Below the pieces are notes generated by a model. That model made no database searches. It had not been told where the DNA came from and was given only the letters and a program-made list of their open reading frames with translations. 64,000 nucleotides of DNA from Bacteroidales bacterium UBA6267 (GTDB taxonomy: Bacteria > Bacteroidota > Bacteroidia > Bacteroidales > UBA1556): positions 43,319 to 107,318 of the forward strand of contig DJVB01000063.1 of the NCBI GenBank assembly GCA_002440745.1, written 5' to 3'. Below, piece after piece: positions 45,256-53,360 of this stretch (position 1 is its first letter; each line of letters opens with the position of its first letter). The position numbers and the translations under genes were made by a program.

Positions 45256-45849
45256 TTAATTAACCATAATATTTAAATTTTCTGCGGAAGCGCCAAGAAT
45301 ATCAACATAAAAATTAATACCATTATCATAGCATTTACCCTCAAAATAGTATTTCCCTGGCATTTCACCATAAGGCAATATAGTTTGAGGACTAAACTTA
45401 TAAGAACCTGATTTTAATAGAATTACTTTAAATTCAAAGAAGTAGAAATTATTCGCAAACCTAACACTTTCTAATTCGAGATATCGTCCATAAGTAGAGC
45501 TATTTACAACTGAAGGTTCGAATGTCGGACTCACAATAAAGACGAATGCCTCATTAAGATCAAAATTTGAGTATTGATTATTTGAAATATGGAATTGAAA
45601 TATGATTGGAAAATTATTAAGATTATAATACTTTTCCGTTGAATAATCGTAGAAAGGATTATAGATACGTGCTGAAATGTCAATTGTATCTCCTACATTG
45701 TAAGTGCTATTCGTCGGCAAAATCTCTAAAGGGAACGAAAAAAGATAACTACCATTATTAGGAGGACAGTTGGAATCATCAGGATGATCCGGTAAAATAC
45801 ACGAAGTTAAGAAACTCAATATCAGCACTATAGAGAATATTTTCTTCAT
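45256..45849 (-). CDS. Lipoprotein of unknown function
   Basis: 197 residues with a TSC lipobox (Cys about 17: MKKIFSIVLILSFLTSC). The mature part is rich in Tyr, Asn and Phe and looks like an immunoglobulin-like beta-sandwich (YNVGDTIDISARIYNP, then FKVILLKSGSYKF). No motif is recognised. It lies 11 bases upstream of the barrel gene and is probably co-expressed with it. Confidence 0.72.
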   Translation of the reverse strand: MKKIFSIVLILSFLTSCILPDHPDDSNCPPNNGSYLFSFPLEILPTNSTYNVGDTIDISARIYNPFYDYSTEKYYNLNNFPIIFQFHISNNQYSNFDLNEAFVFIVSPTFEPSVVNSSTYGRYLELESVRFANNFYFFEFKVILLKSGSYKFSPQTILPYGEMPGKYYFEGKCYDNGINFYVDILGASAENLNIMVN

Positions 45850-45967
45850 ATCAGTGTTTGGGGATAATTAGTTTTGCGAGCTACAACAGCAATAGCTCCA
45901 CAAAAATAATCATTATTCACTTTTAGAGAAAAAATTTTTGAAAGTTTTTTTTGAAAGCCAAAAAACT

Positions 45968-47122
45968 CTAAAATAACGACCTCAAGTTGAACTCTTTATC
46001 AATGTACAAAGGGGGACTAAACATATCGGAAATCTTTTTCCAATCGGTTAGTTTAAAATTTTGCGGAAATTCTGTAGTCCCATTCATATTTTCTCCATCT
46101 TGAGCTATAAAAAGACCGTTAGGGAATTTTGAACCGAGATTCAAGTTTACCACATCAATACCGTCAGTATCCTCAGTACCATCTACTTGGCCATCGCCTA
46201 TTGAAAAACTACCAATATAATCATTAGTCATGGATCGGTCATAAATCGCGAAACTATTATTGCCCTGACTTGAGGCTATTAAAAAACCATGGTCGGATGA
46301 CGTATAAAAAATAGTCAGACCTTCGATGTCAAATTTGATATTTACATTATCCGTCTTTGAGGAAAATGGGATTAAAACCGGATTTGGATTTGAGGGCTCT
46401 GCATTAAGTTTCCAGATACCTTTATCTTCCTCACCCACATAGAGATAACCGTGCTTATGGTCGGCAACCATTCCTTCGCATTGCCCACCAATGTCGAAGC
46501 TGCTAACCAAATTCAAACCTAACGAGTCTTGTCCTTCCAAAATTTCGTAATGCTCTACAACACCATTTTTTCCACAAAGAATTGCATAGTTTTTATCCGA
46601 AGTCGGACTATGATAGAAACAAAAACCATAGACCTCATTAACGCCGGATTCAGGTCCATTTTTCAAGATATAATCCAAAGTTCCATCGGCTGATATTTCA
46701 AAAATATCAATTGCATTCGTAGTTCTGTTTGTACCACCACAAATATCCACAGTACGCGTAGCAAGTTGCAGATTATAAGCTACATCAATATTATTAATTT
46801 CTCCAATTGGAGTATATTTAATTTCTTGACCATCAAGATTATAAGCCGCAATACCACCTTTTTTATTGGAGCCAAAAACAATGGAAAGGGCAGGATTTGA
46901 AGGATGAATCCAGACTGCGGGGTCGTCAGCAGCATCAGTACCTACACCAACCTGTACCGGATCGGTTTCCACATCGGCGGTAATGGTAAATATTGTATCA
47001 AAAAGCGGGATTCTATCAACATAAACCAATGTATTATCTGTAGGCTGTTCGTTTTGATTATCTTTTTTACAAGAAATAAAAAGACTAAGAGAAAGTAAAA
47101 TCAGGAATGGTAGGCGAATCAT
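45968..47122 (-). CDS. Beta-propeller phytase (3-phytase), lipoprotein
   Basis: 384 residues from the ATG at 47122 (an in-frame TTG lies at 47131). An ISC lipobox (Cys about 18) is followed by a six-bladed propeller: the phytase signature DAADDPAVWIHPSNPALSIVFGSNKKGGIAAYNLDG (about 61-96) and the later acidic calcium-binding segments (QCEGMVADHKHGYLYVGEED, DGTEDTDGIDVVNL). BPPs release phosphate from phytate using Ca2+. A surface-anchored form would feed phosphate into the periplasm. No PHO-type regulatory site was recognised. Confidence 0.9.
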   Translation of the reverse strand: MIRLPFLILLSLSLFISCKKDNQNEQPTDNTLVYVDRIPLFDTIFTITADVETDPVQVGVGTDAADDPAVWIHPSNPALSIVFGSNKKGGIAAYNLDGQEIKYTPIGEINNIDVAYNLQLATRTVDICGGTNRTTNAIDIFEISADGTLDYILKNGPESGVNEVYGFCFYHSPTSDKNYAILCGKNGVVEHYEILEGQDSLGLNLVSSFDIGGQCEGMVADHKHGYLYVGEEDKGIWKLNAEPSNPNPVLIPFSSKTDNVNIKFDIEGLTIFYTSSDHGFLIASSQGNNSFAIYDRSMTNDYIGSFSIGDGQVDGTEDTDGIDVVNLNLGSKFPNGLFIAQDGENMNGTTEFPQNFKLTDWKKISDMFSPPLYIDKEFNLRSLF

Positions 47123-47235
47123 AGTTGTCAATTTAAATTAGAACCAAAGATACTGGTAATAATCCCCTGAATATTAACAATATATTATTTAATTCTGACT
47201 TGATTATTAAATTCTAATTGAATTTGGCAATCAGT

Positions 47236-47802
47236 CTATTTTGCCAACAAATCGATTTTCTCCAAAATCTTTTTCAGTTCGGTCTCCGACTTAAACTTAA
47301 TTCTATCGAAACGATTGAATTTCACCGGTTTAATTCCACAATATTCCAAAATAGCTTTTTTAATGGTGAACTTATCCGCATTTCGGTAAACCACTGAAAC
47401 CCAAAAGTTAGGAGCATCACAAGTCGATATCACATGGGCTTGTCGTCCTTTAAGCAATTTATCCCACATTGTCCCTTTCTCGTGAGCCTTGAAGCCAAAG
47501 CCGGGATGCAGAGTGCGGTCGAAGAAACCTTTGAGCAATGCCGGCATTGACCCCCACCACATAGGGTAAATAATCACCCATTTTTCACACCATAGTATAT
47601 TTTGTTGGGCTTCAACTAAATCAGGCTCTAATGCTTGGATTTCTTTGTAACCTTGCCACAAAATCGGGTCGAATTTCATTTCAGACAAAATCTGAGAGCG
47701 AACTTCGTGACCTGCCTTTCGAGCAGAATCGCAATAACTCTTATAAATCTTTTTATTAAAACTATCCTCTTCAGGATGACCAAGCAACACATATACTTTC
47801 AT
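47236..47802 (-). CDS. Flavodoxin-fold NAD(P)H oxidoreductase (MdaB/KefF-like)
   Basis: 188 residues, one flavodoxin-like domain. The FMN/FAD-binding start is LLGHPEEDSFNKKIY (about 6-20) and the family block WVIIYPMWWGSMPALLKGFFDRTL lies at about 75-98, with the GRQAHVISTCDAP segment after it. It would catalyse two-electron reduction of quinones or of nitro/azo compounds in the cytoplasm. It is 6 bases upstream of a small lipoprotein gene. Confidence 0.9.
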   Translation of the reverse strand: MKVYVLLGHPEEDSFNKKIYKSYCDSARKAGHEVRSQILSEMKFDPILWQGYKEIQALEPDLVEAQQNILWCEKWVIIYPMWWGSMPALLKGFFDRTLHPGFGFKAHEKGTMWDKLLKGRQAHVISTCDAPNFWVSVVYRNADKFTIKKAILEYCGIKPVKFNRFDRIKFKSETELKKILEKIDLLAK

Positions 47803-47808
47803 AGTTTT

Positions 47809-48213
47809 CTATTTATTCTTTTTAACTAAAACAAAGGAGTAAATTCCGACATCATTTTTAGCAGCCCAGATTTTCAAATTTGAACCATCAAATTCGTAAT
47901 CATAAGTTCCATTGAGAATAAGATTCCAATCGAAATCAGCCGTCCAAAAGCTCTCATCTTGAAACACAATTTGGTCATCATCAGCCATAAATGTTCCTGA
48001 ACCTCCGGCAGGTATGCGATTTTGGTTTCCATGACAAAGATACCTATCTGCATTGAACTCCAAAACCGTTGCCCCCGTTTGAAAGCCATTTGAATATTCA
48101 ACTTTAAAGGTACCTGAATAAATCCCGTCTTCAATGGGCTTATTTTCTGAGCTACAACTAAATACCAGAGTTAATAAAAGAAAACCTAATAAAAGAAAAG
48201 TAAACTGCTTCAT
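47809..48213 (-). CDS. Small lipoprotein
   Basis: 134 residues from the ATG at 48213; a longer frame to 48321 is rejected because the signal sequence MKQFTFLLLGFLLLTLVFSC begins here. Lipobox FSC (Cys about 20). The mature part looks like a compact beta-barrel with GIYSGTFKVEYSNG and FNADRYLCHGNQNRIPAGGSGTF; function unknown. Confidence 0.7.
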   Translation of the reverse strand: MKQFTFLLLGFLLLTLVFSCSSENKPIEDGIYSGTFKVEYSNGFQTGATVLEFNADRYLCHGNQNRIPAGGSGTFMADDDQIVFQDESFWTADFDWNLILNGTYDYEFDGSNLKIWAAKNDVGIYSFVLVKKNK

Positions 48214-48310
48214 GACATTAAACTTTAAATTCTGCAGCAAATTTAATAGTTTAAAACGAAACCTCACAAAATTTTTGAATTTCGACTCAGAAAAGCTCAA
48301 CAGAACAAAA

Positions 48311-48721
48311 TCAGACTTCAATATAATCTTCTGTTGATAGCATGAAATCAGTAATTGGAATACTCAAAAAAGCCGAGCATGCCTCTAATGTACTAAAAAC
48401 TGAAACATTAATCTTAAGATTGGCGTTGATTTGCAACAAAAATGATAACGCTGTCGAATGAGGTTGATCTGTTAATATTGCCCAGTAAGTTTGTGTGTCT
48501 TGATTCTTTGAAGCTATAAAATCAGAATAGGCCTTTATTTCCTGAAAATTTGTTTGCAAATTTGCTTTAGTAATAATCGATAAAATCTTTTTAACATGAA
48601 TAATATCCTCGTGCGCAAACTCCGTTTGAATCAAACGCGTCAAATCAGAGTAAACCAAATCACCTTCAAGAATGTCAATCAATAAATGCTCCTTCGGAAA
48701 AATTTTAAAAATCATTTTCAT
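48311..48721 (-). CDS. Small cytoplasmic protein, possibly STAS/SpoIIAA-like
   Basis: 136 residues from the ATG at 48721 (another ATG lies two codons in; the longer frame begins with TTG at 48745). No signal peptide. An alternating pattern (LLIDILEGDLVYSDLTRLIQTEF ... HVKKILSIITKANLQTNFQEIKAYSDFIASKN ... YWAILTDQPHSTALSFLL) fits the small alpha/beta proteins of this phylum that resemble SpoIIAA/STAS folds. The assignment is tentative. Confidence 0.6.
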   Translation of the reverse strand: MKMIFKIFPKEHLLIDILEGDLVYSDLTRLIQTEFAHEDIIHVKKILSIITKANLQTNFQEIKAYSDFIASKNQDTQTYWAILTDQPHSTALSFLLQINANLKINVSVFSTLEACSAFLSIPITDFMLSTEDYIEV

Positions 48722-48927
48722 TTCAATACGATTTAGCAATGTCAATTTGGATTTTCAAATACAATTTTAAAAACGATTCTATTTAAAAAATGATTTTTAA
48801 AACTAAATAAATGAAAATCAAATATATAAACAGATTAAAGTTAATGCAAGAGCAAAAACATAATATTCATCATATTTATTAAACTCATGCCTTTTAATTA
48901 TGAAAAAAGTGATTTGTCAATTAAAAA

Positions 48928-49932
48928 CTACATTGAGCAGATTCGGGCAAAATAATGAAAATGAAGGAGTTGATTAGAAATTTTTTCCATGTCGCATACT
49001 AATTGTTTTCTATCGTATTGATGAAGTAAAAACTTTCCGCCACTTTGTTTTTCGTTTTTTTCTAAAAAGTCGAAACACACAAAAGCACGACTAATAATAT
49101 AGGCAACGAATCGTAAAAATCTGATTTTATTTGACTTAGGAAATTCTAATTGCCGAATTAATGAAAATATCCTCTTAGTGTGCTCTGTGTAAAGATTTCG
49201 CAAATCCTCCATTTTCATTGCGGTTGTAGCCAATGTTCTAATCCCCTGGTCCCTATCCCGATAGATATCAAAAACATCATTTTCGAGTTGAGCCATACCT
49301 CCAAGCAAATAGCGCAATTGATATTCAATTTCTGAATCGGGTTGACCAAAAACGCTGCTATAAAAAAGCATACTAACGCCTCCTTTTTCAAGTGTAATAT
49401 GCTCAATTTCATCTATTTTAAGGTTGTCGCTTTTCTGTTTTAAGCTTTCAGTTTGAGCTTCAAAAATTTTATCCACAAAGCTCAACAGCAACTCTTTATC
49501 TTCGGTGTGATGCAATGCTTTCTGAGACAAATGCCAGAAAAGCTTCTCTCGCGAATTTTTTGCCGGAGAATCATCATCTGCCGCAATTATTTGCCGAATA
49601 TGTTGGGCTGATACAGGGTTTTCATCAAAAAAATCATCGAACAAACTGGTCAAACTTCCGACATAAGTCAAAGCGTAACGCTCCTCCTTTGTCAGTCCAA
49701 ATCCACGCAGCAAACAATAGCCCTCCCCCAAAAACGCCGGAATTGCTAAAGCATAATAGTCTGTTATCTTTTTAAAATCTTTTTCTGTGAGTGAACCATC
49801 GTTTTCAGCACGAAACTTAGCTAAATCCACATAAATCGTCTCCAACAAAAACTTCTTCTGAACGTCAGAATTTCGCTTATAAAAACGATACAGAGATGGA
49901 ATGGAAAGAATGTTTTGAAGATAATTCACCAT
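48928..49932 (-). CDS. Class I isoprenoid-synthase-like enzyme
   Basis: 334 residues, all-helical. Two candidate metal-binding motifs of class I terpene/prenyl synthases are present and correctly spaced: an aspartate-rich SLFDDFFDE (D99-D100-x2-D103-E104) and, about 115 residues later, ENDVFDIYRD (N218-D219-x2-D222-x3-D226), resembling the NSE motif with Asp in place of Ser and of Glu. That pattern predicts binding of a prenyl diphosphate with Mg2+. The exact family is not settled; it is neither CrtB nor an ordinary prenyltransferase. On the reverse strand TATTTTTG (49976-49969) supplies a -7 box about 37 bases before the ATG. Confidence 0.65.
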   Translation of the reverse strand: MVNYLQNILSIPSLYRFYKRNSDVQKKFLLETIYVDLAKFRAENDGSLTEKDFKKITDYYALAIPAFLGEGYCLLRGFGLTKEERYALTYVGSLTSLFDDFFDENPVSAQHIRQIIAADDDSPAKNSREKLFWHLSQKALHHTEDKELLLSFVDKIFEAQTESLKQKSDNLKIDEIEHITLEKGGVSMLFYSSVFGQPDSEIEYQLRYLLGGMAQLENDVFDIYRDRDQGIRTLATTAMKMEDLRNLYTEHTKRIFSLIRQLEFPKSNKIRFLRFVAYIISRAFVCFDFLEKNEKQSGGKFLLHQYDRKQLVCDMEKISNQLLHFHYFARICSM

Positions 49933-50031
49933 AAATTTTGCAATTGGTCAATCTGCCGATTAGTTTAGCAAAAATAGGAAATCATTGGGATTTTATAAGG
50001 TATTCTTGAAACAATTATTCTAAACCTTGAT

Positions 50032-50853
50032 TTACTTCAAACGAATAATGCCACCGAATAAAATATCCAATTCGGAAAAAAAGAAATGCTGGTTGGCCTT
50101 ATCTGATTTTGAGGCAGTTGTGCGAATGTCGGGCATGGAGATGAAACCTCCCTTAAGCTCAGTTTGGATAAAAAAATACTTTAAAAAATTCACGTTTAGC
50201 CCCACCACAGCGCCAAGCCCAAAACCTGCCAAATGAAACTCATCATATCTTGGATTATTTAACAAAGTCGTATTTGTCTTAGGCACTAAAACGCCAGCTC
50301 CAACACCTTCAATTGCAGACAATTGAATACTTCTATACTTAAAAAAAGGATCAGAATGCCGAAGTTCAAAATTGATATAGTTTAATCCATCGGTATGCTC
50401 AAACTTCAGAAAATCTTCTTCAAGGACAATTTTATCATTGACATAAGTCCCATCATAAATTGTATTTGAATTGGCAATATTTCCCTCAATATCAACAGTT
50501 TGATTTTGTTGCATAACATATTTCATGTGGTCAATCCCAAAGGAAATATCCCAATTATCTTTGAAAAAATAGCCCACACGGAAATTATATTGAGGCAACG
50601 TGACAAATCCCGGATGGAAATAAGGATTAAAACCAAATTTGGACGGACGATCATTTGCAACCACATCATTAAGCGTAAAGTCGTAATTTGTTCCTTGAAA
50701 ATGAATATCAGACTTGGTAAACCATTCCCAATTCCAGCCCCAATAGAAATATAGATTTCCTTTTTTTGCTCTATAAAAATCATTGTTAGATTCTTGATTT
50801 TGAGCATTTAACACAAACGGCAAGAACAATATTACAAACAAAAGCTTTTTCAT
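50032..50853 (-). CDS. Outer-membrane beta-barrel protein
   Basis: 273 residues: signal peptide (about 1-17, ending LNAQ), then amphipathic strands with many aromatic residues (YFYWGWNWEWFTKS, FGFNPYFHPGFVTLP, YFFKDNWDISFGIDHMKYV). It ends in a strand-like ELDILFGGIIRLK rather than an aromatic, so barrel end signals are weaker. Function unknown. Confidence 0.72.
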   Translation of the reverse strand: MKKLLFVILFLPFVLNAQNQESNNDFYRAKKGNLYFYWGWNWEWFTKSDIHFQGTNYDFTLNDVVANDRPSKFGFNPYFHPGFVTLPQYNFRVGYFFKDNWDISFGIDHMKYVMQQNQTVDIEGNIANSNTIYDGTYVNDKIVLEEDFLKFEHTDGLNYINFELRHSDPFFKYRSIQLSAIEGVGAGVLVPKTNTTLLNNPRYDEFHLAGFGLGAVVGLNVNFLKYFFIQTELKGGFISMPDIRTTASKSDKANQHFFFSELDILFGGIIRLK

Positions 50854-50905
50854 AAAATTTTAATTAGTTATTAAAAAGCAATATTAAGCCAAATTAAGTA
50901 ATTGA

Positions 50906-51355
50906 TTACTTTTTTCTTGTTCCAACTATAGTTCCTGTGGTTAGACCGCCCATCCCAATTCGATCATATAAATATAATTTTAAGGTATCATCACCGATAA
51001 ACTCTCCAGTCAGGGAATGATTATAAGAATTATTTAAACCGGAGACTTTCCCATTGGGTTTTAAAAAAAGACTCCATTGTAGAGTAGAAGTAACTTTAAC
51101 ATAAATTACACTATCCACTGCAGAGTTTGCCGTTGAATCCTTATGCTGATCAGCAACATATCCCTCAGTATCATAAAGTTGAGTTCCCGGAGGGTAACCA
51201 TACACATAATATGAAATCTCAGAATGAAAATTAAAATCTCCATAATAGTTTTTTTTGTAATCCACTGTTTGTGTTGAACTTTCATCTTTCTTACAGGCAA
51301 AAAATGTCAAAAGGACAATTAGAAATAAAGTAATAAGAGCGTTTTGGTTTTTCAT
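50906..51355 (-). CDS. Small lipoprotein
   Basis: 149 residues from the ATG at 51355; a longer frame to 51427 lacks a signal sequence at its start. Lipobox FAC (Cys about 21) followed by KKDES. Tyr- and Gly-rich beta-strand mature part (YYGDFNFHSEISYYVYGYPPG; KLYLYDRIGMGG). No family recognised. Confidence 0.7.
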   Translation of the reverse strand: MKNQNALITLFLIVLLTFFACKKDESSTQTVDYKKNYYGDFNFHSEISYYVYGYPPGTQLYDTEGYVADQHKDSTANSAVDSVIYVKVTSTLQWSLFLKPNGKVSGLNNSYNHSLTGEFIGDDTLKLYLYDRIGMGGLTTGTIVGTRKK

Positions 51356-51555
51356 AACATAAATTTTTAATGAACAAAAAATAATAGATGAATTATTTAG
51401 AGGGTTTCTAAAAATTGTAAAATTCAAGGCGTAAGAAAAATTAATACCGCAGTTTACTATTGTAAATGAGGATATTAATTTTTTGAAACAACGCAGAAGT
51501 TTGCATTTTTAGAAGTCCCGTTTATAGGGACTATCCTACAAAGTGTGTAAAGTAG

Positions 51556-51623
51556 GAAAGTTATTCTAAAATATTTTTTGGTCCCTGAACAGACCAAAAA
51601 AAATATTTTGGAAATAACTTTCC
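51556..51623. other. Long imperfect inverted repeat upstream of the transposase
   Basis: A left arm (51556-51584, GGAAAGTTATT... to TTTGGTC) pairs with a right arm (51592-51623, GACCAAAA... to AACTTTCC) around a seven-base loop; only a few unpaired bases interrupt. As RNA it makes a strong hairpin between the element edge and the transposase ATG, which may shield transposase from transcription entering from outside. Confidence 0.7.
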
Positions 51624-51657
51624 AGAGTTAAGTGACTAACTATTAATTTTACATACT

Positions 51658-52857
51658 ATGAAAACAGAAGATTTAATAAATGAAGAATTTTTAAAGAAGT
51701 TCAAAAGCAGAGAAGAGTTTGATGGTTTTTTTAGCTCTTTGTACAAGCGAGGCGTTGAGGCCATGCTACAAGGGGAATTAGATTCACATCTAGGTTATAA
51801 GAAAAATGAGCTTCGTACAAGTAAAGAAAATGCTCGTAATGGGTATATCAGTAAACAACTTAAAAGTGAACATGGTGAAGTACAAATAAATGTGCCTAGA
51901 GATAGAACTGGCGAATTCGAGCCACAGTTAGTCCCCAAAAGAAGTGGGATAACTCAAGGTATCGAAAATCTTGTTATATCATTGTATGCCAAAGGAATGA
52001 GTAACTCCGATATTGAAGATGAGTTAAAAGAAATATATGGTTTTAATTTATCAACATCCACCATATCGCTTGTTACAGATAAGATTTCATCAGATATAAT
52101 TGCCTGGCAAAACCGTCCTTTAGAAAGCCTCTATTTGGTTGTATGGATGGATGCAATAGTGTTTAAAGTTCGAGAGAACTCAAGGGTTGTAAACAAAGCC
52201 ATCTACCTCGCTGTTGGCCTTAGAGAGGACGGATTAAAGGAAGTACTGGGTATGTGGCTGGGCAAGAATGAGAGTTCTGCTTTTTGGATGAGTGTATTGA
52301 CAGATCTTAAAACAAGAGGAGTAGATGATATACTTATTACTGTCACAGATAATTTGAATGGTTTTACTGACACGATTAAAAACATATTTCCAAATTCTGA
52401 CACACAAATATGTGTAATCCACCAAATTAGAAATTCTTCGAGGTATGTAGTCTGGAAAGATAAGAAAGCCTTTTCTCAGGACTTAAAACACATCTACACC
52501 GCTTCTAATAAGGAAATGGCTCGCGCTGCTTTAGAAGATTTTAAATTAAAATGGAATCAAAAATATGCTTATGCGGTTGAATCTTGGTACCGAAACTGGG
52601 ATGAACTTACAGTGTTTTTGGACTTTCCCATTGAAATTAGACAAATCATTTATACCACGAATTTAATAGAAAATTTAAATGGAAAAATCAGAAAATACAC
52701 TAAAAATAAACTATCATTCCCAACAGATGAGGCTGTTAAAAAATCAGTCTATCTTGCTCTTAGTCAAATAACTAAAAAATGGACTATGCCTGTTAGAAAT
52801 TGGGGTATCATACTAAGCCAGTTTATGGCTATCTTTGAAAACCGAATTCAACCTTAA
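51658..52857 (+). CDS. IS256-family transposase
   Basis: 399 residues, normal for the family. The N-terminal half carries GxxS-like DNA-binding sequences, and the DDE catalytic residues are D165 (VVWMDAIV), D231 (TVTDNLNG) and E338 (YTTNLIENLNGKIRKYTK), with the conserved CVIHQIRNS block after the second Asp. It cuts and rejoins the element through a circular intermediate in characterised relatives. No frameshift or stop is seen, so it should be active. Confidence 0.96.
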   Translation: MKTEDLINEEFLKKFKSREEFDGFFSSLYKRGVEAMLQGELDSHLGYKKNELRTSKENARNGYISKQLKSEHGEVQINVPRDRTGEFEPQLVPKRSGITQGIENLVISLYAKGMSNSDIEDELKEIYGFNLSTSTISLVTDKISSDIIAWQNRPLESLYLVVWMDAIVFKVRENSRVVNKAIYLAVGLREDGLKEVLGMWLGKNESSAFWMSVLTDLKTRGVDDILITVTDNLNGFTDTIKNIFPNSDTQICVIHQIRNSSRYVVWKDKKAFSQDLKHIYTASNKEMARAALEDFKLKWNQKYAYAVESWYRNWDELTVFLDFPIEIRQIIYTTNLIENLNGKIRKYTKNKLSFPTDEAVKKSVYLALSQITKKWTMPVRNWGIILSQFMAIFENRIQP

Positions 52858-52890
52858 ATTATGAATTCAAAATTTGAGTTTACACACTTT

Positions 52891-53196
52891 TTAGGACAGT
52901 GTCCGTTTATAAAACGTTATAAGTAAAACAATCACAACAATAATAAGTAAAAAAGAAAAAGTATATAAATAATTTCTTTGAGTGCTATCGACTTGACGAA
53001 TGACCTTTGCGTTTTTTTCTTTGTCACTGTTTCCCTCATTCGATTCAGCATGTAATCTATTCATGTCTTCACCGAAGATTTCTTTCATTTTTTCAAAAGG
53101 CTGCGATGATTTTCGGGTAAAAACCGACAAACGATTCCCTGCTCCAATATACCATGAATTGACCATTAATCGATTTCGTTTGGTTTGACGAAGCAT
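52891..53196 (-). CDS. Small single-helix membrane protein, C-terminus changed by the IS
   Basis: 101 residues: a basic N-terminus (MLRQTKRNRL), a GAGNRLSVFTRKSSQPFEKM segment, a charged Asn/Glu/Lys middle, and one C-terminal helix (about 74-93) ending TFYKRTLS. The last codons lie in the right end of the IS: without the insertion the gene would end TFYKRD-F with a TAA at 51511-51509. So only about three residues were replaced and function may be kept. It resembles the interrupted protein at 43624-43929 in plan (basic domain then terminal helix), without clear sequence identity. Confidence 0.62.
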   Translation of the reverse strand: MLRQTKRNRLMVNSWYIGAGNRLSVFTRKSSQPFEKMKEIFGEDMNRLHAESNEGNSDKEKNAKVIRQVDSTQRNYLYTFSFLLIIVVIVLLITFYKRTLS

Positions 53197-53307
53197 GAGT
53201 TATTAAATATTTTGATTTTCAATTATTTGATTGGTTTACAAAGATATTATAAAGAAAAAGGAAATCAACATTTATTCAAAAAAAACAGAAAAATATTTGC
53301 AAAGAGA

Positions 53308-53336
53308 TTGCATAACCAAGAAAATAAATACTTTTG
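53308..53336 (+). promoter_or_regulatory. Promoter of the large membrane protein gene
   Basis: TTG at 53308-53310, 18 bases, then TACTTTTG at 53329-53336 match the consensus. It overlaps the TTG at 53334 that would otherwise be the longest-frame start, so translation must begin further down. Confidence 0.55.
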
Positions 53337-53360
53337 CTATCTAATCAATACAGCACAGAT

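Larger units (their letters stand above)
51527..52903 (+). mobile_element. Complete IS256-family insertion sequence
   Basis: 1,377 bp bounded by 25-bp terminal inverted repeats (51527-51551 and 52879-52903, 21 of 25 positions matching) and flanked by an 8-bp target duplication CGTTTATA (51519-51526 and 52904-52911). The only gene is an intact IS256-type transposase. The exact duplication and full-length gene suggest a recent insertion. It altered the 3' end of the small membrane-protein gene on the right. Confidence 0.93.
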
